DNA of 64,000 bases from CAZZCP01 sp964653235 (GTDB lineage: Bacteria; Bdellovibrionota; Bdellovibrionia; Bdellovibrionales; UBA840). The stretch covers positions 1 to 64,000 of the forward strand of contig CAZZCP010000003.1 of assembly GCA_964653235.1 (NCBI GenBank), given 5' to 3'. Position 1 is the stretch's first letter. Each line of letters opens with the position of its first letter. The notes beneath the pieces were generated by a model. It was not told the DNA's origin. It worked only from the letters and a program-made list of their open reading frames with translations, and did no database searches. A program made the translations under genes and the position numbers. This document shows, piece after piece, positions 1 through 8,438 of this stretch.

Positions 1-9
1 TTTGGTGGG

Positions 10-663
10 TCATCCCCTTTTGTTTTTAAAAAAATCCCCAACTACCGCTGTACAGGATTTTTGTGGATACTCCGGAGGAACGTTTCCGGGTGCTGGGCTC
101 AAGCTTTCAGCGTCCATGGCCCCTTGAGGAATTCCATATCGGGTAGACTTTGCAGTAACAGGTGCCGCCGGTGCTTGGTCGGTAATTTCGTTTGGATCTT
201 CTTCATTTGCTGCAAAGGGGTTATCATCAATATCACTCGGAATACTCTCTTCTTCTTCTCCTAAAATATCATCAAAGCTTTTTTCGGCCTCTTCAATGGC
301 TTTTAAATTGGGCTTAGCAGCTAGGTTCTCTCTTTTCTTTTTTTGAGGAAGTTTCTTGGCAACAGCCACATCACTCTCTTCTTGAGCCAATATTTCATCT
401 ATAGTTTGTTCTGGTAAAGGCTGGGATTGTCTTTTGGGTTTTGGAGCTTTTTTCTTTTCTTGATAAGCATCTATATTTTGCGTGATATCCTTGGTTTGGT
501 TGCCTTTAGGAGGCTCGCTATCAGAGAGCTCAAATTCGGTGTATTGAACAGTTCCTTGAGGATCTAAGATTTGAGAGGCCGATACGATAAAAAACACGGC
601 AAGAAGGCCATGAATTAAAAAAGATAGAAAATAGGCTTTAATTTGATTGTCATTGTTTTTCAT
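10..663 (-). CDS. tonB: TonB-family energy transducer, C-terminal domain cut short
   Basis: Likely couples the inner-membrane proton motive force to the TonB-dependent receptor encoded in the same operon. Residues 8-29 form one N-terminal membrane segment. A long acidic, proline- and lysine-rich linker (about residues 40-185) follows, as expected for a periplasm-spanning TonB. Near the end, GNVPPEYPQKS resembles the start of the TonB C-terminal beta domain, but the reading frame stops about 15 residues later, so most of that domain is absent. A run of T/A at about 25-33 lies just before the stop; one base fewer there would open a frame reading GDDPPK to the window edge. It overlaps the upstream ATPase gene by 14 bases. 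The family call is fairly sure; whether the truncation is real is not. Confidence 0.65.
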   Translation of the reverse strand: MKNNDNQIKAYFLSFLIHGLLAVFFIVSASQILDPQGTVQYTEFELSDSEPPKGNQTKDITQNIDAYQEKKKAPKPKRQSQPLPEQTIDEILAQEESDVAVAKKLPQKKKRENLAAKPNLKAIEEAEKSFDDILGEEEESIPSDIDDNPFAANEEDPNEITDQAPAAPVTAKSTRYGIPQGAMDAESLSPAPGNVPPEYPQKSCTAVVGDFFKNKRG

Positions 664-1315
664 ATGCTGTCAGTGCCAATAACTTACTTCCGTCTAGTGG
701 ATTATCGGTTATTTTGGCCTGAAAGTTGAAGGCTTTCTGGGTCTGTGTCTGGACAAAAGCCTGGTTGATATCCTCACTGACACAGACTTGTCCGTCATGG
801 ATTAGAATGACCTTTGCTGAGTTCGCCCGAATCATCCAATGAAAATCATGACAGGCGATCAAATAGGTTTTTTTAAAATTTTGAAGAGCTTTTAAAAAAG
901 TATCGGCATGGTACCAGTCTAGGTAGTTGGTTGGTTCATCAAAAAGGTAAAGGTCTTTATCGATACTCATATGTATTGCAATACGAAGTCTTTGCAATTC
1001 TCCAGAAGACATTTCATAGAGTTTTTTAGATAAAAAATCTTCAAGATTAAAAATAGGCAAGAGCTGTTCTTTTTTGAGGGAGTAGATTTCTAAAAGCTCG
1101 ATCACAGACAATTTTTGATCATAGTCCATAGATGGACTCAAATAAGAGATGCGAAATGGGTTTTTAAATTCAAAAGCATTGGACAAGTATTTTAAGAGCG
1201 TTGATTTTCCACTACCATTGGGACCGATTAAAAAATGCAAACATTCATTTTTTAAAGATAGATCAATGTTTTTAAGAATGGCTTTATAGCAGATGTTTTT
1301 AAACTCAAACACCAA
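650..1315 (-). CDS. ABC transporter ATPase, BtuD/FecE type
   Basis: Cytoplasmic ATPase of an iron-siderophore/vitamin B12 class importer. Visible motifs are Walker A GPNGSGKST (residues 32-40), the signature MSSGELQRLRIA, Walker B DLYLFDEPTNYLD and the switch histidine in IACHDFHW. At 221 residues it is shorter than typical BtuD (about 250). The open frame begins with TTG at 1315; GTG at 1312 is equally possible because GGAGG lies just upstream. It overlaps the permease gene upstream by 11 bases, and the pair forms an importer module with the receptor and TonB in this operon. The substrate (cobalamin, haem or siderophore) cannot be told from the sequence, and no periplasmic binding protein gene is present in the visible part. 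Confidence 0.85.
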   Translation of the reverse strand: MVFEFKNICYKAILKNIDLSLKNECLHFLIGPNGSGKSTLLKYLSNAFEFKNPFRISYLSPSMDYDQKLSVIELLEIYSLKKEQLLPIFNLEDFLSKKLYEMSSGELQRLRIAIHMSIDKDLYLFDEPTNYLDWYHADTFLKALQNFKKTYLIACHDFHWMIRANSAKVILIHDGQVCVSEDINQAFVQTQTQKAFNFQAKITDNPLDGSKLLALTAYEKQ

Positions 1316-2264
1316 GCCTCCGTGCGCGAATCAAAAGATAGGCAAGGCATGGGGCTCCAATCAAGGCGACAATACTGCCGCTCGGTACTTCAGAGGCAAA
1401 ACTCAGTTGTCTTGCTAAAGTATCTGAAAAGAGCAAAAGACAAGATCCCATAAAAAAACTCTGCCACAAAAGAAATCGGTGTTGTTTTTTGCAGCCTGAA
1501 ATTTGTGCGATATGAGGTGCAAGAAGACCTACAAAAGCAATTAAACCAGCAATTGCCACCGACATTGCAGTCAATAGGCTGGCGATCAAGATAGAGGTTC
1601 TTTGCACTTTCTGAGTCGGACATTCCAAACTTTTCGCCGTAGCCTCTCCTAGTAACAAAAGATCTAAGTTCTTTGCATTGAAACAAGACCAGACAAAACT
1701 CAATACACAGAGTATAGCAAGCAGCGGCCACCACTGGTCACGAGGACTACCCAATTGGCCAGAGAGCCAATAGATGGCTTTTTGTAACTCATGGCTATCA
1801 AGAAAACTAAAGATAAAAATCACAAGAGCGGAGCAAAAAAGAGAAATCATTAAGCCCAATAAAATCAAAGTCTTTTTATCCCAAGTTTTTCGAGTCACAA
1901 ACAAGAGTAAAAAGCTAGATAAAATTGCAAATCCGCCAGCTGTAAGAGGTAGGAAAATCCACTCAGGCTGAATGCCAAGAGCTAGAGCTAAGCTTACGCC
2001 AAGACTAGCTCCACCTGAAATGCCAATGGTATAAGGTTCGGCCAAAGGATTTTCAAGTGTACTTTGCAAGAGCAAACCACTAAACCCAAGTGCTCCACCA
2101 ATAAAGACAGCAGCAAGGCTTCTTGGTAAACGTATTTGTGAAAAAATAAAATCGTTCTCGGTGCTGCCTTGAACCCATTGCAAGAATTCTGAAAAACCCA
2201 GCTCGCTAGATCCACTCAAGATTGAAAAAAAAAACAGGGGAAATAGCAAGAACAGAAACTTCAT
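1305..2264 (-). CDS. FecCD/BtuC-family ABC permease
   Basis: Inner-membrane permease of the B12/siderophore importer family, with about nine or ten hydrophobic segments in 319 residues. The family pattern is clear: RLPRSLAAVFIGGALGFSGLLLQ near residue 45, then NPLAEPYTIGISGGASLG, and GLIAFVGLLAPHIA near residue 240 (the ATPase-contact region). The start overlaps the stop of the acyltransferase gene upstream by four bases (ATGA), indicating translational coupling. It partners with the ATPase at 650-1315. BtuC-type permeases normally need a BtuF/FepB-type binding protein, and none is encoded within the window. Confidence 0.9.
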   Translation of the reverse strand: MKFLFLLFPLFFFSILSGSSELGFSEFLQWVQGSTENDFIFSQIRLPRSLAAVFIGGALGFSGLLLQSTLENPLAEPYTIGISGGASLGVSLALALGIQPEWIFLPLTAGGFAILSSFLLLFVTRKTWDKKTLILLGLMISLFCSALVIFIFSFLDSHELQKAIYWLSGQLGSPRDQWWPLLAILCVLSFVWSCFNAKNLDLLLLGEATAKSLECPTQKVQRTSILIASLLTAMSVAIAGLIAFVGLLAPHIAQISGCKKQHRFLLWQSFFMGSCLLLFSDTLARQLSFASEVPSGSIVALIGAPCLAYLLIRARRLGV

Positions 2265-3250
2265 GAACTCAAAGCATCTTTCAATTGCTTGCGAATTTGA
2301 GGAAGCTTGCGAATACTAGAGTAGGTCTTTAAATAATCTTTGAGCTTCTGCACCGGATGACCACCATAAGGCCCTTTCTCAGTAATATCGCGGTCAATAA
2401 AACTTAAACCACCTACTTGTACAGCGGGGCAAATATTGACTCCAGGTGAAACGACAGTGTTGCCGCCCGTGACAAAGTGATGGCCTATATGGGCATTGGC
2501 GCCAATACTTACCGTAGCAGTAATCAAACAATGCGGCTCAAGAACTGCATTTCGTCCAATAAAAACCCGATTGTCGAGCTTGGTTCCTTCCATCAGCTGA
2601 GCACCAGTTTGAATGCTGCATCCAGCACCAATATCAACATTGTCACCAATGACAACGGGTTTGTCTTCTACTTGAAAAATATCTTTTGTTCCAAGATGCG
2701 AGTTGGCTTGAATCCAAATGTTGTTACCAATCATGGTATTGGCGATGGTGCAGTTGTTCTCAATCCAAGTATTTTCACCAATTTTACAACCGCTTTTGAC
2801 AATGGTATTGGCATCGATTTGTGAATTTGCAGCAATTTCTACATGATCTTCAATAATAACTCTTGGGCCAATTTTAACATTCTCAGCAATTTTTGCCGAA
2901 TCTGCAATGATGGCAGTGGGATGTATACCCGGCTCGCCATAGCTTTGTGGTCTTCGCATAAAGTGATCTTGTAAAATGCGAGTGACGAGAAGTTCTGGTA
3001 GTCCGCTAAAAATAAAGTTGCGATCTTTTATCTGGACCACTTTTTCTTTTAGGCTTGTGTGCAAGCAAAGGTGTCTTGCCTTCGAGGCAAGCGCAGAAAC
3101 TAAGTATTTTTCAGAAAGAGCATACACCATATCATCTGTTTGAGCTGCAGAGACATCTTGTATTCTGCTAAACTTTGTATCTACTTGAATCTTAGAGTCT
3201 TCAATGTAGCTAGAGTAAGTTTCTAGGATTTGTTCTAAACTGGTGATCAT
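2261..3250 (-). CDS. LpxD-like hexapeptide-repeat acyltransferase
   Basis: Left-handed beta-helix acyltransferase resembling UDP-3-O-acylglucosamine N-acyltransferase (LpxD), which adds the second acyl chain to UDP-glucosamine in lipid A synthesis. The first 95 or so residues look like the uridine-binding N-terminal domain. They are followed by many [LIV]-G-x-x-x-x hexapeptides from GIHPTAIIADSAKIAENVKIG onward in short arrays, and a C-terminal helix. The ATG at 3250 is chosen over 3262 because GGGAG sits upstream at proper spacing and because it gives a four-base overlap with the previous gene. The usual LpxD segment around IAHNV is replaced by IGHHFVTGG. Acceptor and acyl donor are unknown. 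Its position inside a TonB/ABC uptake operon is unusual. Confidence 0.7.
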   Translation of the reverse strand: MITSLEQILETYSSYIEDSKIQVDTKFSRIQDVSAAQTDDMVYALSEKYLVSALASKARHLCLHTSLKEKVVQIKDRNFIFSGLPELLVTRILQDHFMRRPQSYGEPGIHPTAIIADSAKIAENVKIGPRVIIEDHVEIAANSQIDANTIVKSGCKIGENTWIENNCTIANTMIGNNIWIQANSHLGTKDIFQVEDKPVVIGDNVDIGAGCSIQTGAQLMEGTKLDNRVFIGRNAVLEPHCLITATVSIGANAHIGHHFVTGGNTVVSPGVNICPAVQVGGLSFIDRDITEKGPYGGHPVQKLKDYLKTYSSIRKLPQIRKQLKDALSS

Positions 3251-3900
3251 TTTTTCTCCCATTCTTCAATTAAATCTGCGATTTCTTCTCTGGCTTCTAG
3301 AAATTCTTGATATTCGCCTTCGGGCATTTCAGGGTAATGAATGTATTTTCCAGCTTGAAATACACTTCCATTGCAGCCGCTTCTGTCGCCAAACTCTATA
3401 TTGTCGCCAATTTGTACATGACCATTTACCGAAACCATTCCGCCGAATTTGCAATTCTTTCCAATATGGCTAGAGCCGGCAATGACAATATCAAAGTGAA
3501 TATCTGTATTTTCACCAATTGTGATATTGTGGGCAATATGGCTCATATCACCTATACGGCAATTGTCGCCAATTTTGGTGGCTAAAAAAGCCGCACGATC
3601 GACAAAGCAGTGGTTGCCAATTTTTACATTCTTACCAATGTGTGCAATACCCATTTGTGGAAAGTGATGGTGCTGGTACTTCGGGTCCATATTGTAAGAA
3701 TAGCCTTCACTGCCAATGCAAGTTGCGATTCCAATGTAAACATCATCTTCTATAATTGAATCTCTGCCAATACTGGCGTGTTCGCCAATGAATACATTTT
3801 TGCCAATCTTTACGTTATCTTCAATGTGAGCAAAGGCAGAGATGGTAGTATTTTCCCCAATCTCCACATTTTTTCCAACAAATGCTGTTTCATGTATCAA
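3247..3900 (-). CDS. Short LpxD-like acyltransferase, beta-helix only
   Basis: A 217-residue hexapeptide-repeat protein that lacks the N-terminal uridine-binding domain of LpxD but keeps the central core: IGSEGYSYN (compare IGSDGFGY in LpxD), then a segment matching the catalytic region, MSHIAHNITIGENT, with the conserved histidine pair, then IAGSSHIGKNCKFGG. The C-terminus is a charged helix. It overlaps its neighbours by four bases on each side. It may act with the 2261-3250 protein as a hetero-oligomer, or on a different sugar nucleotide such as one for O-antigen or a capsule. Fold assignment is confident; the reaction is not. Confidence 0.65.
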   Translation of the reverse strand: MIHETAFVGKNVEIGENTTISAFAHIEDNVKIGKNVFIGEHASIGRDSIIEDDVYIGIATCIGSEGYSYNMDPKYQHHHFPQMGIAHIGKNVKIGNHCFVDRAAFLATKIGDNCRIGDMSHIAHNITIGENTDIHFDIVIAGSSHIGKNCKFGGMVSVNGHVQIGDNIEFGDRSGCNGSVFQAGKYIHYPEMPEGEYQEFLEAREEIADLIEEWEKK

Positions 3901-5591
3901 AATCTTCTCTCCATGCTCAAATAAAATTCTCTTTGCTTCTCAGGAAATCCGCTGGTGTAAGCATATGCTTGATCAGTAAAATTGAAAACACCCAATTTCC
4001 ATTGCCACTTGAGCCATTTGTAGCTTGCAATCGAGAAGTCCCAAATATTGATGTCAGGATGCCTTGTGTCTTGCAACTGCAAATTGGCCTGGTGCAAATA
4101 AGATAATTCAAATGCCATAGCTCCCCAAAAATGCTGAACACTTGCGCGAACTTCATTTTGCGGGCTGCGAAGAACATCTGTGTTTAAATTGGTATAGCCC
4201 AAGTAAAATTCCCACAAAATTTCTCGGTGCCGAATCGAGAGTTCAAAGCCTTGTACTTCAGCCTGATCTTGATTGATTGTAGTAAAATTGTTGTTGGCTA
4301 AAACAATATTGGTCAAAAGATCTTTGTAATTTGAGTGAAAAACAGCAATTTGGCTTTGGGTTTTTTGTCTGCCGATATTCATGCTCAATTCATATTGCTC
4401 TAGGCTTTCAGGTTTTAAATTCTCACCTGCTTCTGTATTAAGGGCAGGAAAATCAAATCTTGATAGCAAAGCAGGGGCACGAAAGCCTTGTGAGTAAGAG
4501 ACTTGAATATCAAATTCTTTAAAGCTCTTTTGTGTATAACCAGAATGGACATATTTTTGAAATTCATCCAAATAGCGAGCCCCATATTGAAAGCTCCAAG
4601 ACTGCCACTCAGAATGAAAAGTCTGCGACAGTTCTAACTCATTTTCATGTGAATCATTGGTTTCAGTGCTTACGACAAGATAGTCTCTATTTCTAAATTC
4701 GATTGTAGATAGGCTAGTGATAAAGTCATTGAAGTCTGTATTGTAAAAAACTTGTTGTTGATAAACTTTGCTATCAAATTCGCTAAAGCCAAAGGATGAA
4801 TCAAATCTCTTATTGGTTTGGATGCTTTGCGATTGAAGAGTCCAATTTTCATCTTGCCATTGTAGTTTGAACGCACGTCCCTGACTATAAGCTTGAGTGG
4901 AGCCAGGGATTTGCCAGTTGCGGATGCCTAAAATAGCTAAGCTCTTCAATGTTCCGCCCATCAGCTCGGTCTGGCCGATTTGATGAAAACGCAGCAAGCG
5001 AGAGTCATTGTCACTGAGCTTTCCGGGGCTGTTACCAGGACTTTCACCAAACTCATAGTCGTTGGTTATGTGTTGTCCGTAGATACCTAATTGCATATTT
5101 GCCAGAGGTTGAGCGAAAAACAAATCAGCATATTCATAGCTTGCAATGCGCGATCTGAATGTCGTTGATTTCACTCTTTTGGTTTTGTGTTGTATAGCAC
5201 CTGCCATTGCTTGATCGCCGTAAAATTGAGATGCAGGACCTTTAAGAACTTTAGTAGAGCCGATCAACTCAAGCGGATAAATTACGGGTGCAATTCCAGA
5301 GCCGTCGCCGGTTTGTAGAGACATACCATCTAGCAAAACGAGAACTCGATCAGCTTGCCTTGAGCCACGAATACTAATCGCGGGTGAGCCGCGAGTGCTG
5401 GCGATGATCGAAGTCTGTCGATTGAGCTGGGCCTCGGGCTCAGAGTAAGAATAAGCCTCTTGGGGAATGACATCATAATTCCATAAAATACTTTTCTCAG
5501 AGAAAGTCTCTAGAGGGGAGGCAATAACAATCTCCTCTAAAACTTGCGCCTGCAAGTTGAGACTCAAAAACAAAAAAACAACTACCTTCAT
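3897..5591 (-). CDS. TonB-dependent outer-membrane receptor
   Basis: Outer-membrane gated barrel for a metal complex or cofactor. Residues 1-15 form a signal peptide ending in LQAQ. The plug domain has SPAISIRGSRQADRVLVLLDG (about 68-88) and VLKGPASQFYGDQAMAGAI, standard for the family, and the barrel ends with a terminal aromatic strand (FYLSMERRF). At 564 residues it is close in size to BtuB (about 610) and smaller than most siderophore receptors, which together with BtuC/BtuD-like genes downstream makes cobalamin a reasonable guess. A TonB box is not obvious; LEEIVIAS just after the signal peptide is the best candidate. It overlaps nagZ by one base (TGATG). Confidence 0.85.
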   Translation of the reverse strand: MKVVVFLFLSLNLQAQVLEEIVIASPLETFSEKSILWNYDVIPQEAYSYSEPEAQLNRQTSIIASTRGSPAISIRGSRQADRVLVLLDGMSLQTGDGSGIAPVIYPLELIGSTKVLKGPASQFYGDQAMAGAIQHKTKRVKSTTFRSRIASYEYADLFFAQPLANMQLGIYGQHITNDYEFGESPGNSPGKLSDNDSRLLRFHQIGQTELMGGTLKSLAILGIRNWQIPGSTQAYSQGRAFKLQWQDENWTLQSQSIQTNKRFDSSFGFSEFDSKVYQQQVFYNTDFNDFITSLSTIEFRNRDYLVVSTETNDSHENELELSQTFHSEWQSWSFQYGARYLDEFQKYVHSGYTQKSFKEFDIQVSYSQGFRAPALLSRFDFPALNTEAGENLKPESLEQYELSMNIGRQKTQSQIAVFHSNYKDLLTNIVLANNNFTTINQDQAEVQGFELSIRHREILWEFYLGYTNLNTDVLRSPQNEVRASVQHFWGAMAFELSYLHQANLQLQDTRHPDINIWDFSIASYKWLKWQWKLGVFNFTDQAYAYTSGFPEKQREFYLSMERRF

Positions 5592-6697
5592 CAGGTAGAT
5601 ATATCTGATGGAATCTCTCGATTTGCAATCGCACGTGCTAAATTCAGATGCTCTGGGTGTCCAATAATGGTAGCCACCTCATCCATTGTGCCTGGCTCGG
5701 GATCTTTGATGCGCGACTCTTTGGTTTTAGTAATTAATTCAATGTTCTTATCTAAATAAGATTCACTTATTTTTTTCTCTGCGACTGCTTTTTCAATGCT
5801 ATCAATACAAATGCTAGGGCTATCGGGCTCATTGCAGTAGAGAAGCATATTGCATCCTGCGTTGAGAGCTTTTACCGGAATTTCATCGACAGCATAATGA
5901 TTGGTTAAAGCTTTCATATCGAGATCATCACTGATGGTAATTTTTTTGTAGCCCGTTGCCGGCAATATTTCTTTGAGAAATTTTTCTGAAAATGTGACCG
6001 GATTCTCAGGGTCAATCTTTTCAAACAAAATATGAGCAGGCATCACCATATCGACTCTGGCGCGAAAGGCTTTTTTGAAACATTGAATTTCTCTTGCCTC
6101 TAAAGTCTCTAAATCGATTTGTTCACGAGGTAAATCTTCATGACTATCAATCAAAGTATTGCCGTGGCCTGGAAAATGTTTGGCGCAGGTCAATACCCCG
6201 GCATTGACATAACCTCTCACCAGAGCAGAGGCATTTCGCATCACCACTTCTGGATCAGAGGAAATTGCCCGATCGCCAATGACTTGATTCTCAGAATTGG
6301 TTAGCACATCCACACAAGGGGCAAAATCAAGATTGATACCAATTGCCTTGAGCTCTCGTCCCATAGCTTCTGAAAATTTATAAGAGAGTGAGGGAGAGTT
6401 GATAGCTCCTAAGTTCGCAACGGCGGGCCATTGGGTAAAAGGAGCTTTGAGTCGATGTACTCTTCCCCCTTCCATATCGATTCCAATAAACAGTGGAGCT
6501 TTGCTCGGCATTTTGTGCCTTAAAGATTGAATGTGTAGGTTGAGTTCTAGCAATTGTTTTGGGTCATCTAAGTTACGATCAAAGAGAATAATCCCCGAAA
6601 TATTGTTTTGAACGATAAAGTCTTCTTCTTCTTTTAGAAGTTGGGGACCTTTAATACCAATAATGAGATGTTGTCCAATTTTCTGCCGCAAGGTCAT
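5591..6697 (-). CDS. nagZ: Beta-N-acetylhexosaminidase NagZ (GH3)
   Basis: Family 3 glycosidase that removes GlcNAc from GlcNAc-anhydroMurNAc peptides during cell-wall recycling. The family hallmark is intact: CAKHFPGHGNTLIDSH (about residues 168-183), containing the KHFPGHG motif and the Asp-His dyad used as acid/base in NagZ. The nucleophile loop is ITISDDLDMKAL (Asp near 257). There is no signal peptide, so it should be cytoplasmic, as in other proteobacterial NagZ enzymes. At 368 residues it has a C-terminal extension of about 30 compared with the usual 340. It lies downstream of peptide permease genes, and AnmK, AmgK and MurU homologues lie within 8 kb. Confidence 0.93.
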   Translation of the reverse strand: MTLRQKIGQHLIIGIKGPQLLKEEEDFIVQNNISGIILFDRNLDDPKQLLELNLHIQSLRHKMPSKAPLFIGIDMEGGRVHRLKAPFTQWPAVANLGAINSPSLSYKFSEAMGRELKAIGINLDFAPCVDVLTNSENQVIGDRAISSDPEVVMRNASALVRGYVNAGVLTCAKHFPGHGNTLIDSHEDLPREQIDLETLEAREIQCFKKAFRARVDMVMPAHILFEKIDPENPVTFSEKFLKEILPATGYKKITISDDLDMKALTNHYAVDEIPVKALNAGCNMLLYCNEPDSPSICIDSIEKAVAEKKISESYLDKNIELITKTKESRIKDPEPGTMDEVATIIGHPEHLNLARAIANREIPSDIST

Positions 6698-6732
6698 AGT
6701 GAAATTCGATCATGTTTCTAAGCGCAAGGCAA

Positions 6733-7521
6733 CTATTTGGGGTCTAAATAATCTCTAAGGCCATCTCCAAGAAGATTGAATGACAGAACCAAAAGTAAAA
6801 TTGCGATTCCAGGAAAAATACTCAAGTGAGGGGCATCGATCAAGGCTTGGCGTCCAGCATTTAATAGCCCGCCCCAGCTGGGCTCTGTCGGTGGAGCACC
6901 TAGACCTAAAAAACTTAAGCCCGACTCAGAGATAATTGTACCTGCCATACCAAAACTAGCTTGAACGACCAATGGGCCGGTTAGGTTGGGGAGAATGTGG
7001 TGCAGAATTTGTCTTAAACTTGATGCTCCTACCGCCTTTGCCGATTGCACATACTCTCGTTCTTTCAAATGCAAAACCTCGCCGCGAACGAGTCTTGCAT
7101 AGGATGTCCAGCCAGTGATACAGAGAGCAAAAATTAAATTTTGAATTGAAGGTCCCAGTACAGCGACCAGGGCAATCGCCAGCAAAAAACCTGGAAACGC
7201 ATAGAGCATATCGATGATTCTCATCATCACTTGATCGACCCACTTACCGTAGTAGCCAGCGATGGCTCCTAAAAAAGTGCCAAGCAAGGCACTGATGCCA
7301 ACTACGCTCAATGCAACCAATAAGCTGATTCGAGCACCATAAAGCATCATGCTAAATACATCGCTGCCATTTTCGTCTAAACCAAAAGGATGTTGTAGAC
7401 TCGGGCCTTGAAACGAATTTTCAAGCTTCATGATTTTGGGGTCTACAATACTCAATTTCGGTGCAAACACAGCGGCAATCAAAATCAAGGCAAAAATTGC
7501 GGCACCAATATAGGCCTTCAT
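6733..7521 (-). CDS. dppC: Dipeptide/oligopeptide ABC permease, DppC/OppC type
   Basis: Inner-membrane permease with about six membrane segments. The EAA loop that contacts the ATPase reads EREYVQSAKAVGASSLRQI (about residues 154-172), followed by HILPNLTGPL, typical of DppC. The start overlaps the stop of dppB by four bases. The gap to nagZ is 36 bases. No ATPase (DppD/DppF) or substrate-binding protein (DppA) gene is adjacent, so these must be encoded elsewhere if the transporter works. Linkage with nagZ suggests murein peptide or muropeptide uptake, which is inference only. Confidence 0.9.
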   Translation of the reverse strand: MKAYIGAAIFALILIAAVFAPKLSIVDPKIMKLENSFQGPSLQHPFGLDENGSDVFSMMLYGARISLLVALSVVGISALLGTFLGAIAGYYGKWVDQVMMRIIDMLYAFPGFLLAIALVAVLGPSIQNLIFALCITGWTSYARLVRGEVLHLKEREYVQSAKAVGASSLRQILHHILPNLTGPLVVQASFGMAGTIISESGLSFLGLGAPPTEPSWGGLLNAGRQALIDAPHLSIFPGIAILLLVLSFNLLGDGLRDYLDPK

Positions 7522-8438
7522 GACAACCTCACCTTAGGGTTTACAATGGCATAGGCGACATCTACCAGAGTGTTGACCAATACATAAGTGAGAGCAATCA
7601 CCAAGACCGTGGCCTGTACCAAAGGGTAGTTTCTTTGCTGAATGGCAGAAAATAAAAGGGTACCGATGCCAGGCCAATCAAAAATGGTTTCGGTAATCAC
7701 TGTGCCGGTAAGAAGCGCTCCAAATTGCAAACCAAGAATTGTAATCACTGGCATCAGCGCATTTCGCAATGCATGTTTATAAAAAACTTTGTACTCATTC
7801 AGTCCTTTTGATCTTGCTGTACGAATGTAGTCTTCGCGAATCACTTCAATCATCGAGGCGCGAGTCATACGCATAATAATAGCTCCAAGGGCAAGAGCCA
7901 AACTGCATGCGGGAAGAATCAAATGCTCAAGCCCTCCCCTTTCGCTTACAGGCAAGAGATCGAGTTGAATAGAAAAGACCAAAATCAAAATCGGGCCAAG
8001 CCAGAATCCGGGCACAGACATTCCCACCAAGCTAAAACTCGAGGCCAAATTGTCGATCCATGAATCTTTTTTGCTTGCAGCCAATATTCCGAGTGGCACG
8101 CCAAAAAGAATTGCCAAAAACATGGCTCCCAAAGTGAGCTCTACTGTTGCGGGAATGCGCTCTATGATTTCATCTAGTACGGGCCGTTTGCTTTGCAGTG
8201 ATCTGCCCAAATCACCTTGAAGTGCCTTAATAAAAAAGCTTCCGTATTGCTCAAGCAGAGGCTTGTCGAGACCTAATTCGGCTTTTAGTGCAGATCGTTC
8301 TAAATTACTGGCTTGTTCTCCAAGCATAATATCGATTGGGTCTCCTGGAACAAAATGAATCAAAAAGAAAGAAAGGCTCATTACTCCAAAAACAACAGGT
8401 ATGGTAAAGACAAGGCGCCGAAGCAAAAAACGAATCAT
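7518..8438 (-). CDS. dppB: Dipeptide/oligopeptide ABC permease, DppB/OppB type
   Basis: Inner-membrane permease, first of the DppB/DppC pair. It begins MIRFLLRRLVFTIPVVFGV, the classic DppB start, followed by FLIHFVPGDPID (about 26-37). The EAA loop DYIRTARSKGLNEYKVFYKHALRNAL sits near residue 205 and the protein ends in the usual membrane segment. The length of 306 matches the family. It overlaps both neighbours by four bases (ATGA), so it is translated with the exported protein upstream and dppC downstream. Confidence 0.92.
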   Translation of the reverse strand: MIRFLLRRLVFTIPVVFGVMSLSFFLIHFVPGDPIDIMLGEQASNLERSALKAELGLDKPLLEQYGSFFIKALQGDLGRSLQSKRPVLDEIIERIPATVELTLGAMFLAILFGVPLGILAASKKDSWIDNLASSFSLVGMSVPGFWLGPILILVFSIQLDLLPVSERGGLEHLILPACSLALALGAIIMRMTRASMIEVIREDYIRTARSKGLNEYKVFYKHALRNALMPVITILGLQFGALLTGTVITETIFDWPGIGTLLFSAIQQRNYPLVQATVLVIALTYVLVNTLVDVAYAIVNPKVRLS

